35,415 nt of DNA from Psychrobacter sp. (GTDB taxonomy: Bacteria; Pseudomonadota; Gammaproteobacteria; Pseudomonadales; Moraxellaceae), in the NCBI RefSeq assembly GCF_030454045.1, contig NZ_JAKDJE010000028.1, forward strand, positions 1-35,415, written 5' to 3'. The notes beneath the pieces were generated by a model, which saw only the letters and a program-made list of their open reading frames with translations, did not search any database and was not told the DNA's origin. Below are positions 9,328 through 17,233 of the stretch, piece after piece. A program made the position numbers and the translations under genes. The stretch's first letter is position 1. Each line of letters opens with the position of its first letter.

Positions 9328-9420
9328 TCAAGCGCCTTATTCACTCCAACAAGAGTGACAATAAGAGAGGTTGCGTCACTTACAATGATCTTGATGTCGG
9401 TTGTAAGTAGCCGCGCTTGA
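9328..9420 (-). ncRNA. Structured RNA element (three-way junction) in the gltB 5' region
   Basis: Three perfect helices fit together. P1 is 8 bp (9328-9335 with 9413-9420). Inside it are P2, 8 bp (9378-9385 with 9401-9408, 15-base loop), and P3, 6 bp (9341-9346 with 9353-9358, six-base loop). About 19 unpaired bases lie between P3 and P2. There is no T-run on either side, so it is not a terminator. It lies about 400 bases upstream of gltB, so I place it on the gltB strand, although the pairings alone do not decide the strand. It matches no riboswitch or small-RNA family that I recognise. Confidence 0.45.
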
Positions 9421-9451
9421 GACAACAAATTTCAGTAATAAACCCTATAAA

Positions 9452-9465
9452 TGATAGATCTATCA
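9452..9465. promoter_or_regulatory. 14-bp perfect palindrome, possible operator
   Basis: TGATAGATCTATCA is its own reverse complement. It lies in AT-rich DNA directly upstream of the structured leader, where the gltB promoter would be expected. No regulator is identified and I could not fix a convincing -35/-10 pair. Confidence 0.35.
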
Positions 9466-9658
9466 CTAAATGCTTGTTTAATAATAGTTTTTTACGATAA
9501 CTATACAGAACGTCGCCCACAGTTATATTAGTTAATGATTCACAAAAAATCTAGTCTTTTCTATCGATTGAACAGCCATAATTTGTAAGAACACTTATTA
9601 CTATTGGTTATAGGACAATAAAAAATACCATTAGAAATATAATGCAAAGCCGCCGAAA

Positions 9659-9705
9659 GAGCATTTAGCTCAATGGTAGAAGGTGCGCTGATACCTTTGG
9701 GAAGC
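9659..9705 (+). other. tRNA-like fragment (D-arm remnant)
   Basis: TAGCTCAATGGTAGA (9667-9681) matches the D-arm of many bacterial tRNAs, such as tRNA-Gly. A TTTGGGA resembling a tRNA-Pro anticodon loop follows at about 9697. No anticodon stem, T-arm or acceptor pairing can be built around them, so this is not a working tRNA. It may be a decayed tRNA or chance. Confidence 0.25.
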
Positions 9706-9742
9706 CATGATAAACATATCAAAGTGACTATTAATACATAGC

Positions 9743-9779
9743 AAAAAACCTCGCTAACTGTTCTGTCAACGGGGTTTTT
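9743..9779. terminator. Intrinsic terminator after the aroK-aroB-SPOR genes
   Basis: AAAAACCTCG (9744-9753) pairs with CGGGGTTTTT (9770-9779) around a 16-base loop. T-runs flank it on both strands. It lies 28 bases past the SPOR-protein stop, so termination of the - strand transcript is the likely role. Pairing is slightly better on the + strand (G-U instead of A-C). Confidence 0.65.
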
Positions 9780-9807
9780 GAACGACGGATATTAGTCAAT
9801 TACAATA

Positions 9808-10911
9808 CTAGTTGCTTTTTTCCTCTATTAACGACTTGATACTGTCACTATTATCTTTAGGCGCATTATTATTTTTAGGCGCATTTGCATTACTATTTGC
9901 CCCATTGTTGCTCGTATTGGGCGGTTTTGGCGCAGGTACAGCGGGTGGTTTTTTAGCGGTGCTATTATCTGCACCTGCTGTTGACGGCTTTTTATTTTCC
10001 TGCTTGGAGTTATTGGTACTACTTTCCGTTTGACTTGATGCCTCATCAGTTGATTGCGGCTCATTGCCAACTGTGCGCTCTTCTGTGACAGATAATGTTT
10101 CAGAGGTATCTGCCGATTGACGGATGCTTTCTACTGGGGTGCTATCGTTAGAGGGTCGTTGACTATCGCGACTCGCATTGGTGTTAGCGGCTTCTTGCTC
10201 ATTAGCCGTATTGTTAACTGCTTGAGCTTGCTGACGCGCTGGCACTTCACGCTTAGTGGGTTTTAGATTGACCGCACGCGTACGCTTGGCACTTAAATCT
10301 TTTACTGGATCAGGACGTTCATAGTTATCAATAATACTGACGTATCGATTGATCTCTTCTGGTAGCACACGCACATTGGCAGGCAATTTAAAATCTATAA
10401 GCTTTGCTGCACCAACGGCTTCTTGTGGACTACTCATGATTCCATAAGTCAACATATAACGGACTTGGTTTTCACTATCAAGATAGCGGAAATAGGCAAA
10501 CTTGTCACGATCTTCACGGCCTTCTAAATAACTGACAATCACGTCATTTTCAGCGACATTCATCACCTGCACGGTCCACTTACCCTTGTTGGCAAGTAGA
10601 TAGCGCTTGTCTTTAAACTCGTCAGGATAATTACGCAAATCACGGACAGTGGCGTCAAAGCTAATCGGTTGCACGTCAGTATCAAGCTCGTGGAGCGACT
10701 CGATTTTTAATGGTTGCTCAAACTCATCAGCCAACATTTGCGGTGCTGATACAGGCTCATTTTCGATCTTAGCGCCCATTGCTGGTGTTTGGCTAAGCAT
10801 CCAAACCAACGCTGTCACCACGCCCAATAGCAACGTCGCGACGAGCCAAATTAAGGCTTGGCGACTGTATGACTGGCCAGCGGTGCGCGTCTTCGATGTT
10901 GATGCTGCCAT
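9808..10911 (-). CDS. Membrane-anchored SPOR-like protein (DamX-type neighbourhood)
   Basis: A 367-residue protein with a short cytoplasmic N-terminus, one membrane segment (residues 19-39) and a periplasmic part. Residues about 111-190 (GKWTVQVMNVAEND to EEINRYVSII) look like a SPOR domain, which binds denuded peptidoglycan at division sites. Residues about 205-367 are low-complexity, rich in Asn, Ser, Thr, Pro and Glu. It follows aroK-aroB just as damX does in E. coli, supporting a role in cell division or envelope. Unlike DamX, the SPOR-like domain is central and the disordered part is C-terminal. The ATG at 10911 has AAGGA 7 bases upstream. The SPOR assignment rests on pattern and gene order and should be confirmed with a profile search. 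Confidence 0.7.
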   Translation of the reverse strand: MAASTSKTRTAGQSYSRQALIWLVATLLLGVVTALVWMLSQTPAMGAKIENEPVSAPQMLADEFEQPLKIESLHELDTDVQPISFDATVRDLRNYPDEFKDKRYLLANKGKWTVQVMNVAENDVIVSYLEGREDRDKFAYFRYLDSENQVRYMLTYGIMSSPQEAVGAAKLIDFKLPANVRVLPEEINRYVSIIDNYERPDPVKDLSAKRTRAVNLKPTKREVPARQQAQAVNNTANEQEAANTNASRDSQRPSNDSTPVESIRQSADTSETLSVTEERTVGNEPQSTDEASSQTESSTNNSKQENKKPSTAGADNSTAKKPPAVPAPKPPNTSNNGANSNANAPKNNNAPKDNSDSIKSLIEEKSN

Positions 10912-11035
10912 AGGAATATCCTTGGTAAAAACATATGTAAAAGCATTACATCAATGCCCATTCAAATAGAGGTGCTGCTGATGACATGATGTCTGTATCA
11001 GAGTGCTATAAAGACAATTACAAAGTGTTGGGACG

Positions 11036-12145
11036 TCATACACTATGTTGTGACCATACGTCAGACAATAGCTGATCATCAAAATCATTGGTCAATATCG
11101 CACTTCCTATTGATTTTAACAAAATCAGACGGATTTGTCCGTGCTTCACTTTTTTATCATGACCCATTAGGTCCAGAGCAGTTTTTATATCAATCGCAGG
11201 TGGCGTTGTCGGCAAGTTGGCCAACATCAATACATTCTTGATACGATCGACTTCATCATGAGTCAACCAACCCATTTTTTGAGACAACTCAGCCGCCTGC
11301 ATCATGCCAGCCGCCACTGCCTCACCGTGCAACCAGTTACCGTAGCCTTGGTGGGTCTCAATCACATGGCCAAAAGTATGTCCAAAGTTTAACAATGCAC
11401 GTACACCGGACTCTCTTTCATCCTGTGCGACTACCTTGGCTTTGTACTGACAGCAGCGCTTCACCGCCTCACCAAGTACCGCCAAATCTAATGTCATCAT
11501 CGCTGGCAAATTTATCTCAAGCCATGTCAAAAATGTCTCGTCCATGATAAGAGCATACTTAATGATTTCAGCAATGCCCGCTGATAGCTCACGTGCAGGC
11601 AATGTTTTGAGGGTACTCATATCAGCAAGAACCATTTTTGGTTGCCAAAATGCCCCAATCATGTTTTTGCCCTGCGCATGATTGATACCTGTTTTGCCGC
11701 CGACGCTAGAATCCACTTGTGATAAGAGCGTCGTTGGGATTTGAATAAAATTCACGCCGCGCATAAAGCTTGCTGCCGCAAATCCTGTCATGTCTCCAAC
11801 CACCCCGCCACCAAGCGCGATGAGGGTAACGTCGCGATTGAAATGCGCTGCCATGAGCGCATCATAGATTTTATCAATACTGGACTGGTTCTTATACTGC
11901 TCACCATCTGGCAACACACAAACCTTTACCGTAAAATCTGTTGCCAACCCTTCTTCTAGTGCTGTTAAGTACAGCGGTGCCACCGTATCGTTGGTCACAA
12001 TCAATACTTGACGACCACTGATATAAGGCGCGATCTGCTTTGCCATACTGCCATCTTTTGACGTAGCATCTTCAGTGATGACGATTGGATAATCATGACT
12101 TTGCGTACGAACTGTTAAGCTATCATAAAACAGTGGCGTTGCCAT
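11036..12145 (-). CDS. aroB: 3-dehydroquinate synthase
   Basis: Second step of the shikimate pathway: converts DAHP to 3-dehydroquinate using NAD+ and a divalent metal. The 369-residue length is close to the family norm (E. coli 362). Diagnostic segments are the nucleotide-binding LGGGVVGDMTGFAAASF, PTTLLSQVDSSVGGKTGIN, KNMIGAFWQP, and the metal ligands in AEIIKYALI (Glu), LNFGHTFGHVIE (His) and WLHGEAVAAG (His). The frame opens six codons earlier at an ATG at 12163, but those codons contain an AAGGAG six bases before the ATG at 12145, so I take 12145 as the start. It lies 84 bases after aroK and before the SPOR gene, as one probable operon. Confidence 0.97.
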   Translation of the reverse strand: MATPLFYDSLTVRTQSHDYPIVITEDATSKDGSMAKQIAPYISGRQVLIVTNDTVAPLYLTALEEGLATDFTVKVCVLPDGEQYKNQSSIDKIYDALMAAHFNRDVTLIALGGGVVGDMTGFAAASFMRGVNFIQIPTTLLSQVDSSVGGKTGINHAQGKNMIGAFWQPKMVLADMSTLKTLPARELSAGIAEIIKYALIMDETFLTWLEINLPAMMTLDLAVLGEAVKRCCQYKAKVVAQDERESGVRALLNFGHTFGHVIETHQGYGNWLHGEAVAAGMMQAAELSQKMGWLTHDEVDRIKNVLMLANLPTTPPAIDIKTALDLMGHDKKVKHGQIRLILLKSIGSAILTNDFDDQLLSDVWSQHSV

Positions 12146-12229
12146 GAGGCACTCCTTAAGCATTTATAATGAGATAAAAATCGCAGCGATTATACATCTG
12201 TAAGGGTAGTCAATAGCGTCAATCTGACC

Positions 12230-12784
12230 CTATTTATCTTTTGATATCACATCAGTACTATCAAAAAAGGCATTCAGCTGCTGCATCAATTGGCTAACCA
12301 TGTGACGTGGGTAAGTGTGGCCAGTAGGCATAATAATATGCGCAACTTGGCGATACAAGGGATCGCGAATGCTATATAGGTCTTGCAGTATTTTTCTAGG
12401 ATTGGGCTGCTGTAAGAGAGGCCGCGACTTGTCTTTAGCCGTGCGAGCCATTTGCACATCAACGGGTGCATTAAGATAAACCACAATGCCGCGCTGTTTT
12501 AAAAACGCTCGGTTTTCACTACACATTACTGCACCGCCACCAGTGGCCAATACAATTTGGGGCGTTTGAGTGAGCTCATCGATGGCACGTGTTTCGCGCT
12601 CACGAAAACCCGCCTCACCCTCTTTGGCGAAGATCCAAGCAATATCAGCACCGGTTTGCGATTCGATATACCAATCACTATCCACAAAAGAGCGCCCTAA
12701 TTGCTTGGCAAGCAGCTTACCGATCGTGGTCTTCCCTGCTCCCATCGGTCCTACTAAAAACACCGACGGTAATTCCTCCACCAT
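12230..12784 (-). CDS. aroK: Shikimate kinase
   Basis: Phosphorylates shikimate with ATP in the fifth step of the shikimate pathway. At 184 residues it has the usual size. Visible motifs are the P-loop GPMGAGKT (12-19), the substrate-binding DSD (35-37), GFRERE, TGGGAV and the lid arginine segment SRPLL. It is the first gene of aroK-aroB-SPOR, the order found in many gammaproteobacteria. The ribosome-binding site before the ATG at 12784 is weak (GAGTAAG), and a GTG follows as codon 2. A 13-bp palindrome (12796-12808) overlaps the region just upstream of the start. Confidence 0.96.
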   Translation of the reverse strand: MVEELPSVFLVGPMGAGKTTIGKLLAKQLGRSFVDSDWYIESQTGADIAWIFAKEGEAGFRERETRAIDELTQTPQIVLATGGGAVMCSENRAFLKQRGIVVYLNAPVDVQMARTAKDKSRPLLQQPNPRKILQDLYSIRDPLYRQVAHIIMPTGHTYPRHMVSQLMQQLNAFFDSTDVISKDK

Positions 12785-12795
12785 AGTACTTACTC

Positions 12796-12808
12796 AGCTA
12801 AATTAGCT
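12796..12808. promoter_or_regulatory. Palindrome just upstream of aroK
   Basis: AGCTAAATTAGCT is a perfect inverted repeat around one base, 11 bases before the aroK ATG. The hairpin loop would be too small to fold well, so an operator is more plausible than an RNA structure. No regulator is known. Confidence 0.25.
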
Positions 12809-12891
12809 ATGATACAACGTCATTGATATTCTGGCTAGTAACGAGCCGCGATAATTGTCCGCAAAATCTCATCCATCTTTCGGCTGACTCA

Positions 12892-12923
12892 TAAAAAAAG
12901 CAAGCACTCAGGCTCGCTTTTTT
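12892..12923 (-). terminator. Intrinsic terminator of pilMNOPQ
   Basis: GCAAGC (12900-12905) pairs with GCTCGC (12912-12917), extended by A/T pairs. On the - strand the one mismatch becomes a G-U pair and seven T follow. It lies 20 bases past the pilQ stop and separates pilQ from aroK. Confidence 0.9.
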
Positions 12924-12942
12924 AAAGTAGGTCAACCTGTGA

Positions 12943-15288
12943 TTAATTCAAGCGGCTGGTACCATCATTGATGAGTTTTGGTGTGACAAAGATTAATAGC
13001 TCTTCTTTGGCATTACTACGCACATCTTTGCGGAAGGCGCGGCCAATATACGGCAAATCCCCTAAGAAAGGCACCTTTTCCACTTCGTTACTGGTACGGT
13101 TTTTGAACACACCACCTAAGACCACGGTCTGACCATCTTCAACGATCACATTGGTTGAGATAGAATCCTCAGAAATAGCTACCTGATTGTTGATAATAGT
13201 CGGCGTACCGTTATTAATAAGTAACTGCAGACCAATTTTTCCATCGGGAGTGATGTTTGGCGTGGCTTCCAGACTCAGTGCAGCCTCTTTAAAACTGGTC
13301 GTCGTTGCACCACTGGCTGAGGCTTCTTGATAAGGGATTTGGGTGCCAGAGGAAACTTTCGCCGTTTGCTTGTCTGCCGTCAACACTTTCGGAGTCGAGA
13401 TGACTTCACCACGGTTGTCTGCCTGCAACGCTGATAACTCTAAATCAAGCATCACATCAGACATGCTAAGCAAACCAAAAGCAATGCTGCCAGCTGCATT
13501 ATCAATACCCAAATCAACGTTTAGGTTATCAGGACGAGTAATATCATAAGAGGGATAAGACACTGTTTGACCATTGACAGTTGTCGTTTCTACATCAAAA
13601 TCTTTTAAATCCCATAAGGTTTGATCACTACCACCAACCAATAAGCTACGATTGTTGGCTGCTCCATTCGATAAAATCCCCCAGCGCACTCCAATCTCTT
13701 TGCTAAAGGTATCAGTGGCACTAACAATACGTGCCTCAATCATAACCTGACGTACAGGAATATCAATCTTACTAATGAGTTTGTGAATATTTTCAATGCT
13801 GTCTGCCACATCTTTGACAATCAAGGTATTGGTACGCTCATCCACAGTGACGGTGCCGCGATTTGACAACAAAGAGTTATTGTCGTCGGCACGGTTTGAG
13901 CTACTACCAGAAGAGCCGCTGCCTTGAGAAATCAATGTCAGAACATCTTGCGCTTTAGCATAGCTTAAGCGGATGTACTCTGTACGTAACGGTGCAAAAG
14001 ATTCAACCGCTTGCTGTGCTTCAAGCTCACGTGCTTCTTGCTCTGCAAGCTCTGTCGCTGGCGCGACCAAAATCACATTGCCGTTTTCACGTTTGCCCAG
14101 ATTTTTACTCTTTAAAATAATATCAAGCGCTTGATCCCAAGGCACATTGATCAGACGCAAAGTGATGTTACCAGCAACTGAATCACTAGCAACGATATTC
14201 ATATCAGTAAACTGCGCTAAAATGTCTAGGACACTACGAATCTCAACGTCTTGAAACTCCATAGACAATGGCTCACCACTGTATACTTTTTCTTCTAGCG
14301 TTGGTTCACGGAGCAGCTCAGGCTGGTTGATACTGATATTTAGCTGGTTGCCTGATTGATAAGCCTGATACTCGTAATCGTTGGTCATATTGATAGTGAT
14401 GACACCATTTTGACCTTGGTTTTTGGTATCAATACTACTTACAAGACCGCTATTAATGTTTAGTCGGCGTAGTAGGTTTCTTGGCACCGTACTACCCGTT
14501 AGGCGTACAACAAGTTTGTTACCTTGGCGCTGTACGTCTACTGGAATGGCCTCATTGGCAAGCACCATGCTGACATTGCCACCGCCATCATTGCTTGCTG
14601 AAAAATTAACCGCACTTAGGCCATCATAACTGTATTGCTTACTCACTTGTGCCGAAGCAAGTTGTGGATTTAACAGTGGATTAACTCTGACTACCATCGT
14701 ATCGGCTGGTACTTCGTTTTCTACCACTACTGTGCTATTTGTACTGACAGCTGCAACAGGAACCGTGCTGGTCTCAACGATTGGCGTGACAACCGCAGTA
14801 GTCGTCATACCGTTACTATTATTGATGACATCCTGTACAGGATCACTAGTGATGACTGGACGATCAGGATCAGTAATAGTCAGTAGCAGATCATTGCCTT
14901 CAATCGCTGTCGTATAATTTCCCGACTGTTTGAGGCCGACGATAAGACGCGTGGTGCTATCGCTATTCAAAGTCGTCACATCATTAACCATACCAATGTT
15001 ATATTCATTAAAACGATTGGCAAGTCCGTTTTGTACTTGCTCAAAGTCTAATACTAAACGGTTGGGATTATCAAGCTGGTAGGCTGCAGGCAATACTGGT
15101 AATCCTGTGAATCCTAAACGCATTTGCGTTACTGCTGGTGCAGTTTGCACTACAGACACGCTATTGATACGCTGCGCAGCATGGGCACTACTACTGACTG
15201 CTACCATACTCATTGCCAGTGCTGAAACGGCAAAAGCAGAAGAGACGCGGTTGCTCATTGTCATTACCTTGTTATTGCGTACTGTCAT
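12943..15288 (-). CDS. pilQ: Type IV pilus secretin
   Basis: Forms the outer-membrane channel through which the type IV pilus leaves the cell. The 781-residue precursor has a signal peptide ending near SSAHA (cleavage after Ala37). Two AMIN peptidoglycan-binding domains follow (about 41-138 and 219-320), then an STN/N0 domain (about 336-410), an N1 domain (about 434-515) and the secretin core (about 519-775) ending in VPFLGDLPYIGRAFR and ELLIFVTPKLI. Two linkers are low-complexity: Thr/Val-rich at about 150-200, Ser/Gly/Asn-rich at about 456-475. The ATG at 15288 has GAGG 8 bases upstream. In-frame ATGs at codons 9 and 11 (after AAGG) are alternatives that would also leave a signal peptide. 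It is the last gene of pilMNOPQ. Confidence 0.96.
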   Translation of the reverse strand: MTVRNNKVMTMSNRVSSAFAVSALAMSMVAVSSSAHAAQRINSVSVVQTAPAVTQMRLGFTGLPVLPAAYQLDNPNRLVLDFEQVQNGLANRFNEYNIGMVNDVTTLNSDSTTRLIVGLKQSGNYTTAIEGNDLLLTITDPDRPVITSDPVQDVINNSNGMTTTAVVTPIVETSTVPVAAVSTNSTVVVENEVPADTMVVRVNPLLNPQLASAQVSKQYSYDGLSAVNFSASNDGGGNVSMVLANEAIPVDVQRQGNKLVVRLTGSTVPRNLLRRLNINSGLVSSIDTKNQGQNGVITINMTNDYEYQAYQSGNQLNISINQPELLREPTLEEKVYSGEPLSMEFQDVEIRSVLDILAQFTDMNIVASDSVAGNITLRLINVPWDQALDIILKSKNLGKRENGNVILVAPATELAEQEARELEAQQAVESFAPLRTEYIRLSYAKAQDVLTLISQGSGSSGSSSNRADDNNSLLSNRGTVTVDERTNTLIVKDVADSIENIHKLISKIDIPVRQVMIEARIVSATDTFSKEIGVRWGILSNGAANNRSLLVGGSDQTLWDLKDFDVETTTVNGQTVSYPSYDITRPDNLNVDLGIDNAAGSIAFGLLSMSDVMLDLELSALQADNRGEVISTPKVLTADKQTAKVSSGTQIPYQEASASGATTTSFKEAALSLEATPNITPDGKIGLQLLINNGTPTIINNQVAISEDSISTNVIVEDGQTVVLGGVFKNRTSNEVEKVPFLGDLPYIGRAFRKDVRSNAKEELLIFVTPKLINDGTSRLN

Positions 15289-15315
15289 TATTTATTCCTC
15301 AAAAAATCTGCCGAC

Positions 15316-15849
15316 TTAGCTTATAGGGGATACCAGCGACTGGGGTTTTTCAACAAACCCAGCGCGGCTGTCTGGCACAATTTCAATCAAGTTAATCTGG
15401 GTCGGCGTGATTTCAACAATACGGCCGTCATTCAATCCAAGATAATCACCTACCTTCACGCTAGCCACTGAGCCATCAGGCCGTTGTACCAGTGCGTATC
15501 GCTGACCTTCCGGCGACACCACTACGCCTCTAAAGACCAGTTGTGATAGCTCATACTGCTCAAGCGGTTCTTTTACACGTGTGATATCAGGCCGCACCCC
15601 GTCAATGGAGGTGGTAGGACCCTCTACATTGACCAAACTTGGTGGTAAAAATGGGCTGCGCTGTGAGCTTGCGCTATAAACAAAATCTTCTACTAATTCA
15701 GCTTTAGGCGGTGGTTCAATGGGCTGCGCTGGCTGGTTACGAATGTCAGCCATTGACTGTTCTGCCATACCAATACGATCAGTACAACCAGTGATAGATA
15801 TTGCAGTGATGCTCAGAGCCAACAGCATGGGCAATTTTTGTATACTCAT
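15316..15849 (-). CDS. pilP: Type IV pilus inner-membrane lipoprotein PilP
   Basis: Links the inner-membrane PilN-PilO complex to the secretin PilQ across the periplasm. The 177-residue protein starts with a lipoprotein signal, lipobox ITGC with Cys22, then a proline-rich linker (PAQPIEPPPKAELVEDF), the conserved RSPFLPP segment, and a compact beta domain (about 95-170: LSQLVFRGVVVSPEGQRYALVQRPDG). The start ATG overlaps the pilO stop by one base (TAATG), and its Shine-Dalgarno GGAGGT lies in the last pilO codons, implying translational coupling. Confidence 0.95.
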   Translation of the reverse strand: MSIQKLPMLLALSITAISITGCTDRIGMAEQSMADIRNQPAQPIEPPPKAELVEDFVYSASSQRSPFLPPSLVNVEGPTTSIDGVRPDITRVKEPLEQYELSQLVFRGVVVSPEGQRYALVQRPDGSVASVKVGDYLGLNDGRIVEITPTQINLIEIVPDSRAGFVEKPQSLVSPIS

Positions 15850-16586
15850 TAGTTACCTCCTGCATTTGCATCAGTAGCTGCGGCGGCATCACCTGCAGGA
15901 GTGGCTTCGTCCTCAGGAGTCGCTTCTTTAGAACGATAGGTCTTAGTTTGCAACACTAAATTCAGCTCTGGTAAAACCTCCAAACTCGGCTGCGGGTTGC
16001 TCACTTCAAAGTCATGCATCGTGATGATACGGGGTAAGGCGGCAAGGCCACTGATAAAACTACCAAACTGATGATACTCACCTAAAGCGGCAATACGAAT
16101 CGGCTGCTCAATAAAGAATTCGTTTTCAATCTCAGGCTCTACTGAAATATCTTGGAAACGAATATTACTGCCCACGCCTGTCATATTGATACCTTCCACT
16201 AGCTCTGACACACGAGTCTCTTTTGGTAACTGATCCAACAAAGTATTAAACTCCGTTTCCATTTGAACCACTTGTGCTTGATAAGCTTCTAGATGACGCG
16301 CACGTGACTCTTTTTCACGATAGCTCTCAAGCAGTGTCTGTTGCTGGCTTTCAGCAGCATTGATCTCATCGATCTTGCTACTAATCGGTAGCGCCCATGA
16401 TAGTGCTGCGATAAAGGTAATAATGAGACCTACCACCGTCACCTTAACTGGCAACGGCCAACTGCCATAGTTTTCAGAATCTAACGACTCAAAACTACGG
16501 CGGAACTCATTTAAATCAAATTGCTTCTTTGGCGTTGAAGCATTTTTCTTAGTCTTGATTAGACTTTTTTTACGGACCAGTTTCAT
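15849..16586 (-). CDS. pilO: Type IV pilus assembly protein PilO
   Basis: Inner-membrane partner of PilN in the pilus alignment complex. Of 245 residues, the first 47 are cytoplasmic and basic. One membrane segment spans about 48-71, then a coiled-coil stretch (about 72-115) and a ferredoxin-like periplasmic domain (about 120-220), ending in an Ala/Asp-rich tail. Its ATG overlaps the pilN stop by four bases (ATGA). The family, size and position in pilMNOPQ agree. Confidence 0.95.
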   Translation of the reverse strand: MKLVRKKSLIKTKKNASTPKKQFDLNEFRRSFESLDSENYGSWPLPVKVTVVGLIITFIAALSWALPISSKIDEINAAESQQQTLLESYREKESRARHLEAYQAQVVQMETEFNTLLDQLPKETRVSELVEGINMTGVGSNIRFQDISVEPEIENEFFIEQPIRIAALGEYHQFGSFISGLAALPRIITMHDFEVSNPQPSLEVLPELNLVLQTKTYRSKEATPEDEATPAGDAAAATDANAGGN

Positions 16587-17233
16587 AACTCCCCTCCCGC
16601 ACCATCTTCAGCAGGAACAGGTGCCTCTGATTGCACGTTAGTCGTCACCACAAACTGTACGTAACTGTCTTCTGGATACACTGGACGAGGTTGTTCGCCA
16701 GTCGTGGTGGTAGTCGTGTTGAGTGCTGGCGCCGTTTCATATGCACTAATGTTTTGTTGAATGTTGCTAACTGCTGAATTACCCATCCACTTGCTACTAT
16801 CAAGATTACGAATTAAGCTAGATACAATGTTTGGATTGTCAGCGAGGCCAGTCAACGTTAACACATCGCCTTCGCGTTTGAGGTTCGTTAGATAAAGCGC
16901 CGGTGGAATGGCTCTTGCCAAGTCATCCCAAAGGCGTACTGGCACGGGACGACGACCTTGCAAATCTTGAATGACCTGCATGCGTGAGATAATATCTTCA
17001 CGGCGCTGCTCTAAACTGTCAATTTCGGTTAATGCCGTATCTAAACGCGCGTTTTCTTGTTCAATCAATGCATTAGCGTCTAGCTGCTCATCGAGTTCAT
17101 TATCAAAGTAGCTCCATGAAGCAAATGCCGCAAGGAGCGTAAGCAGTGTCACCGCAGCGATTAGAGTCATAAACTCTTTGTTGCGACGGTCGCGCTCTTC
17201 TTGTCGCCAAGGTAGAAGGTTAATACGAGCCAT
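16583..17233 (-). CDS. pilN: Type IV pilus assembly protein PilN
   Basis: Bitopic inner-membrane protein whose cytoplasmic N-terminus docks on PilM. The 216-residue product begins MARINLLPWRQEER, the hallmark PilM-binding motif (INLLPWR). A membrane segment (about 21-43), a coiled coil (about 44-85) and a ferredoxin-like periplasmic domain (about 90-190) follow. The start overlaps the pilM stop by one base (TAATG). Confidence 0.96.
   Translation of the reverse strand: MARINLLPWRQEERDRRNKEFMTLIAAVTLLTLLAAFASWSYFDNELDEQLDANALIEQENARLDTALTEIDSLEQRREDIISRMQVIQDLQGRRPVPVRLWDDLARAIPPALYLTNLKREGDVLTLTGLADNPNIVSSLIRNLDSSKWMGNSAVSNIQQNISAYETAPALNTTTTTTGEQPRPVYPEDSYVQFVVTTNVQSEAPVPAEDGAGGEL

Noticed and set aside
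9659..9735. A functional tRNA gene at the D-arm match
   Set aside because: No T-arm, anticodon stem or acceptor stem can be formed.
9812..10033. 73-codon hydrophobic frame on the + strand opposite the SPOR gene
   Set aside because: It is the antisense of the low-complexity tail; its Leu/Ala-rich content follows from the opposite-strand codons and there is no ribosome-binding site.
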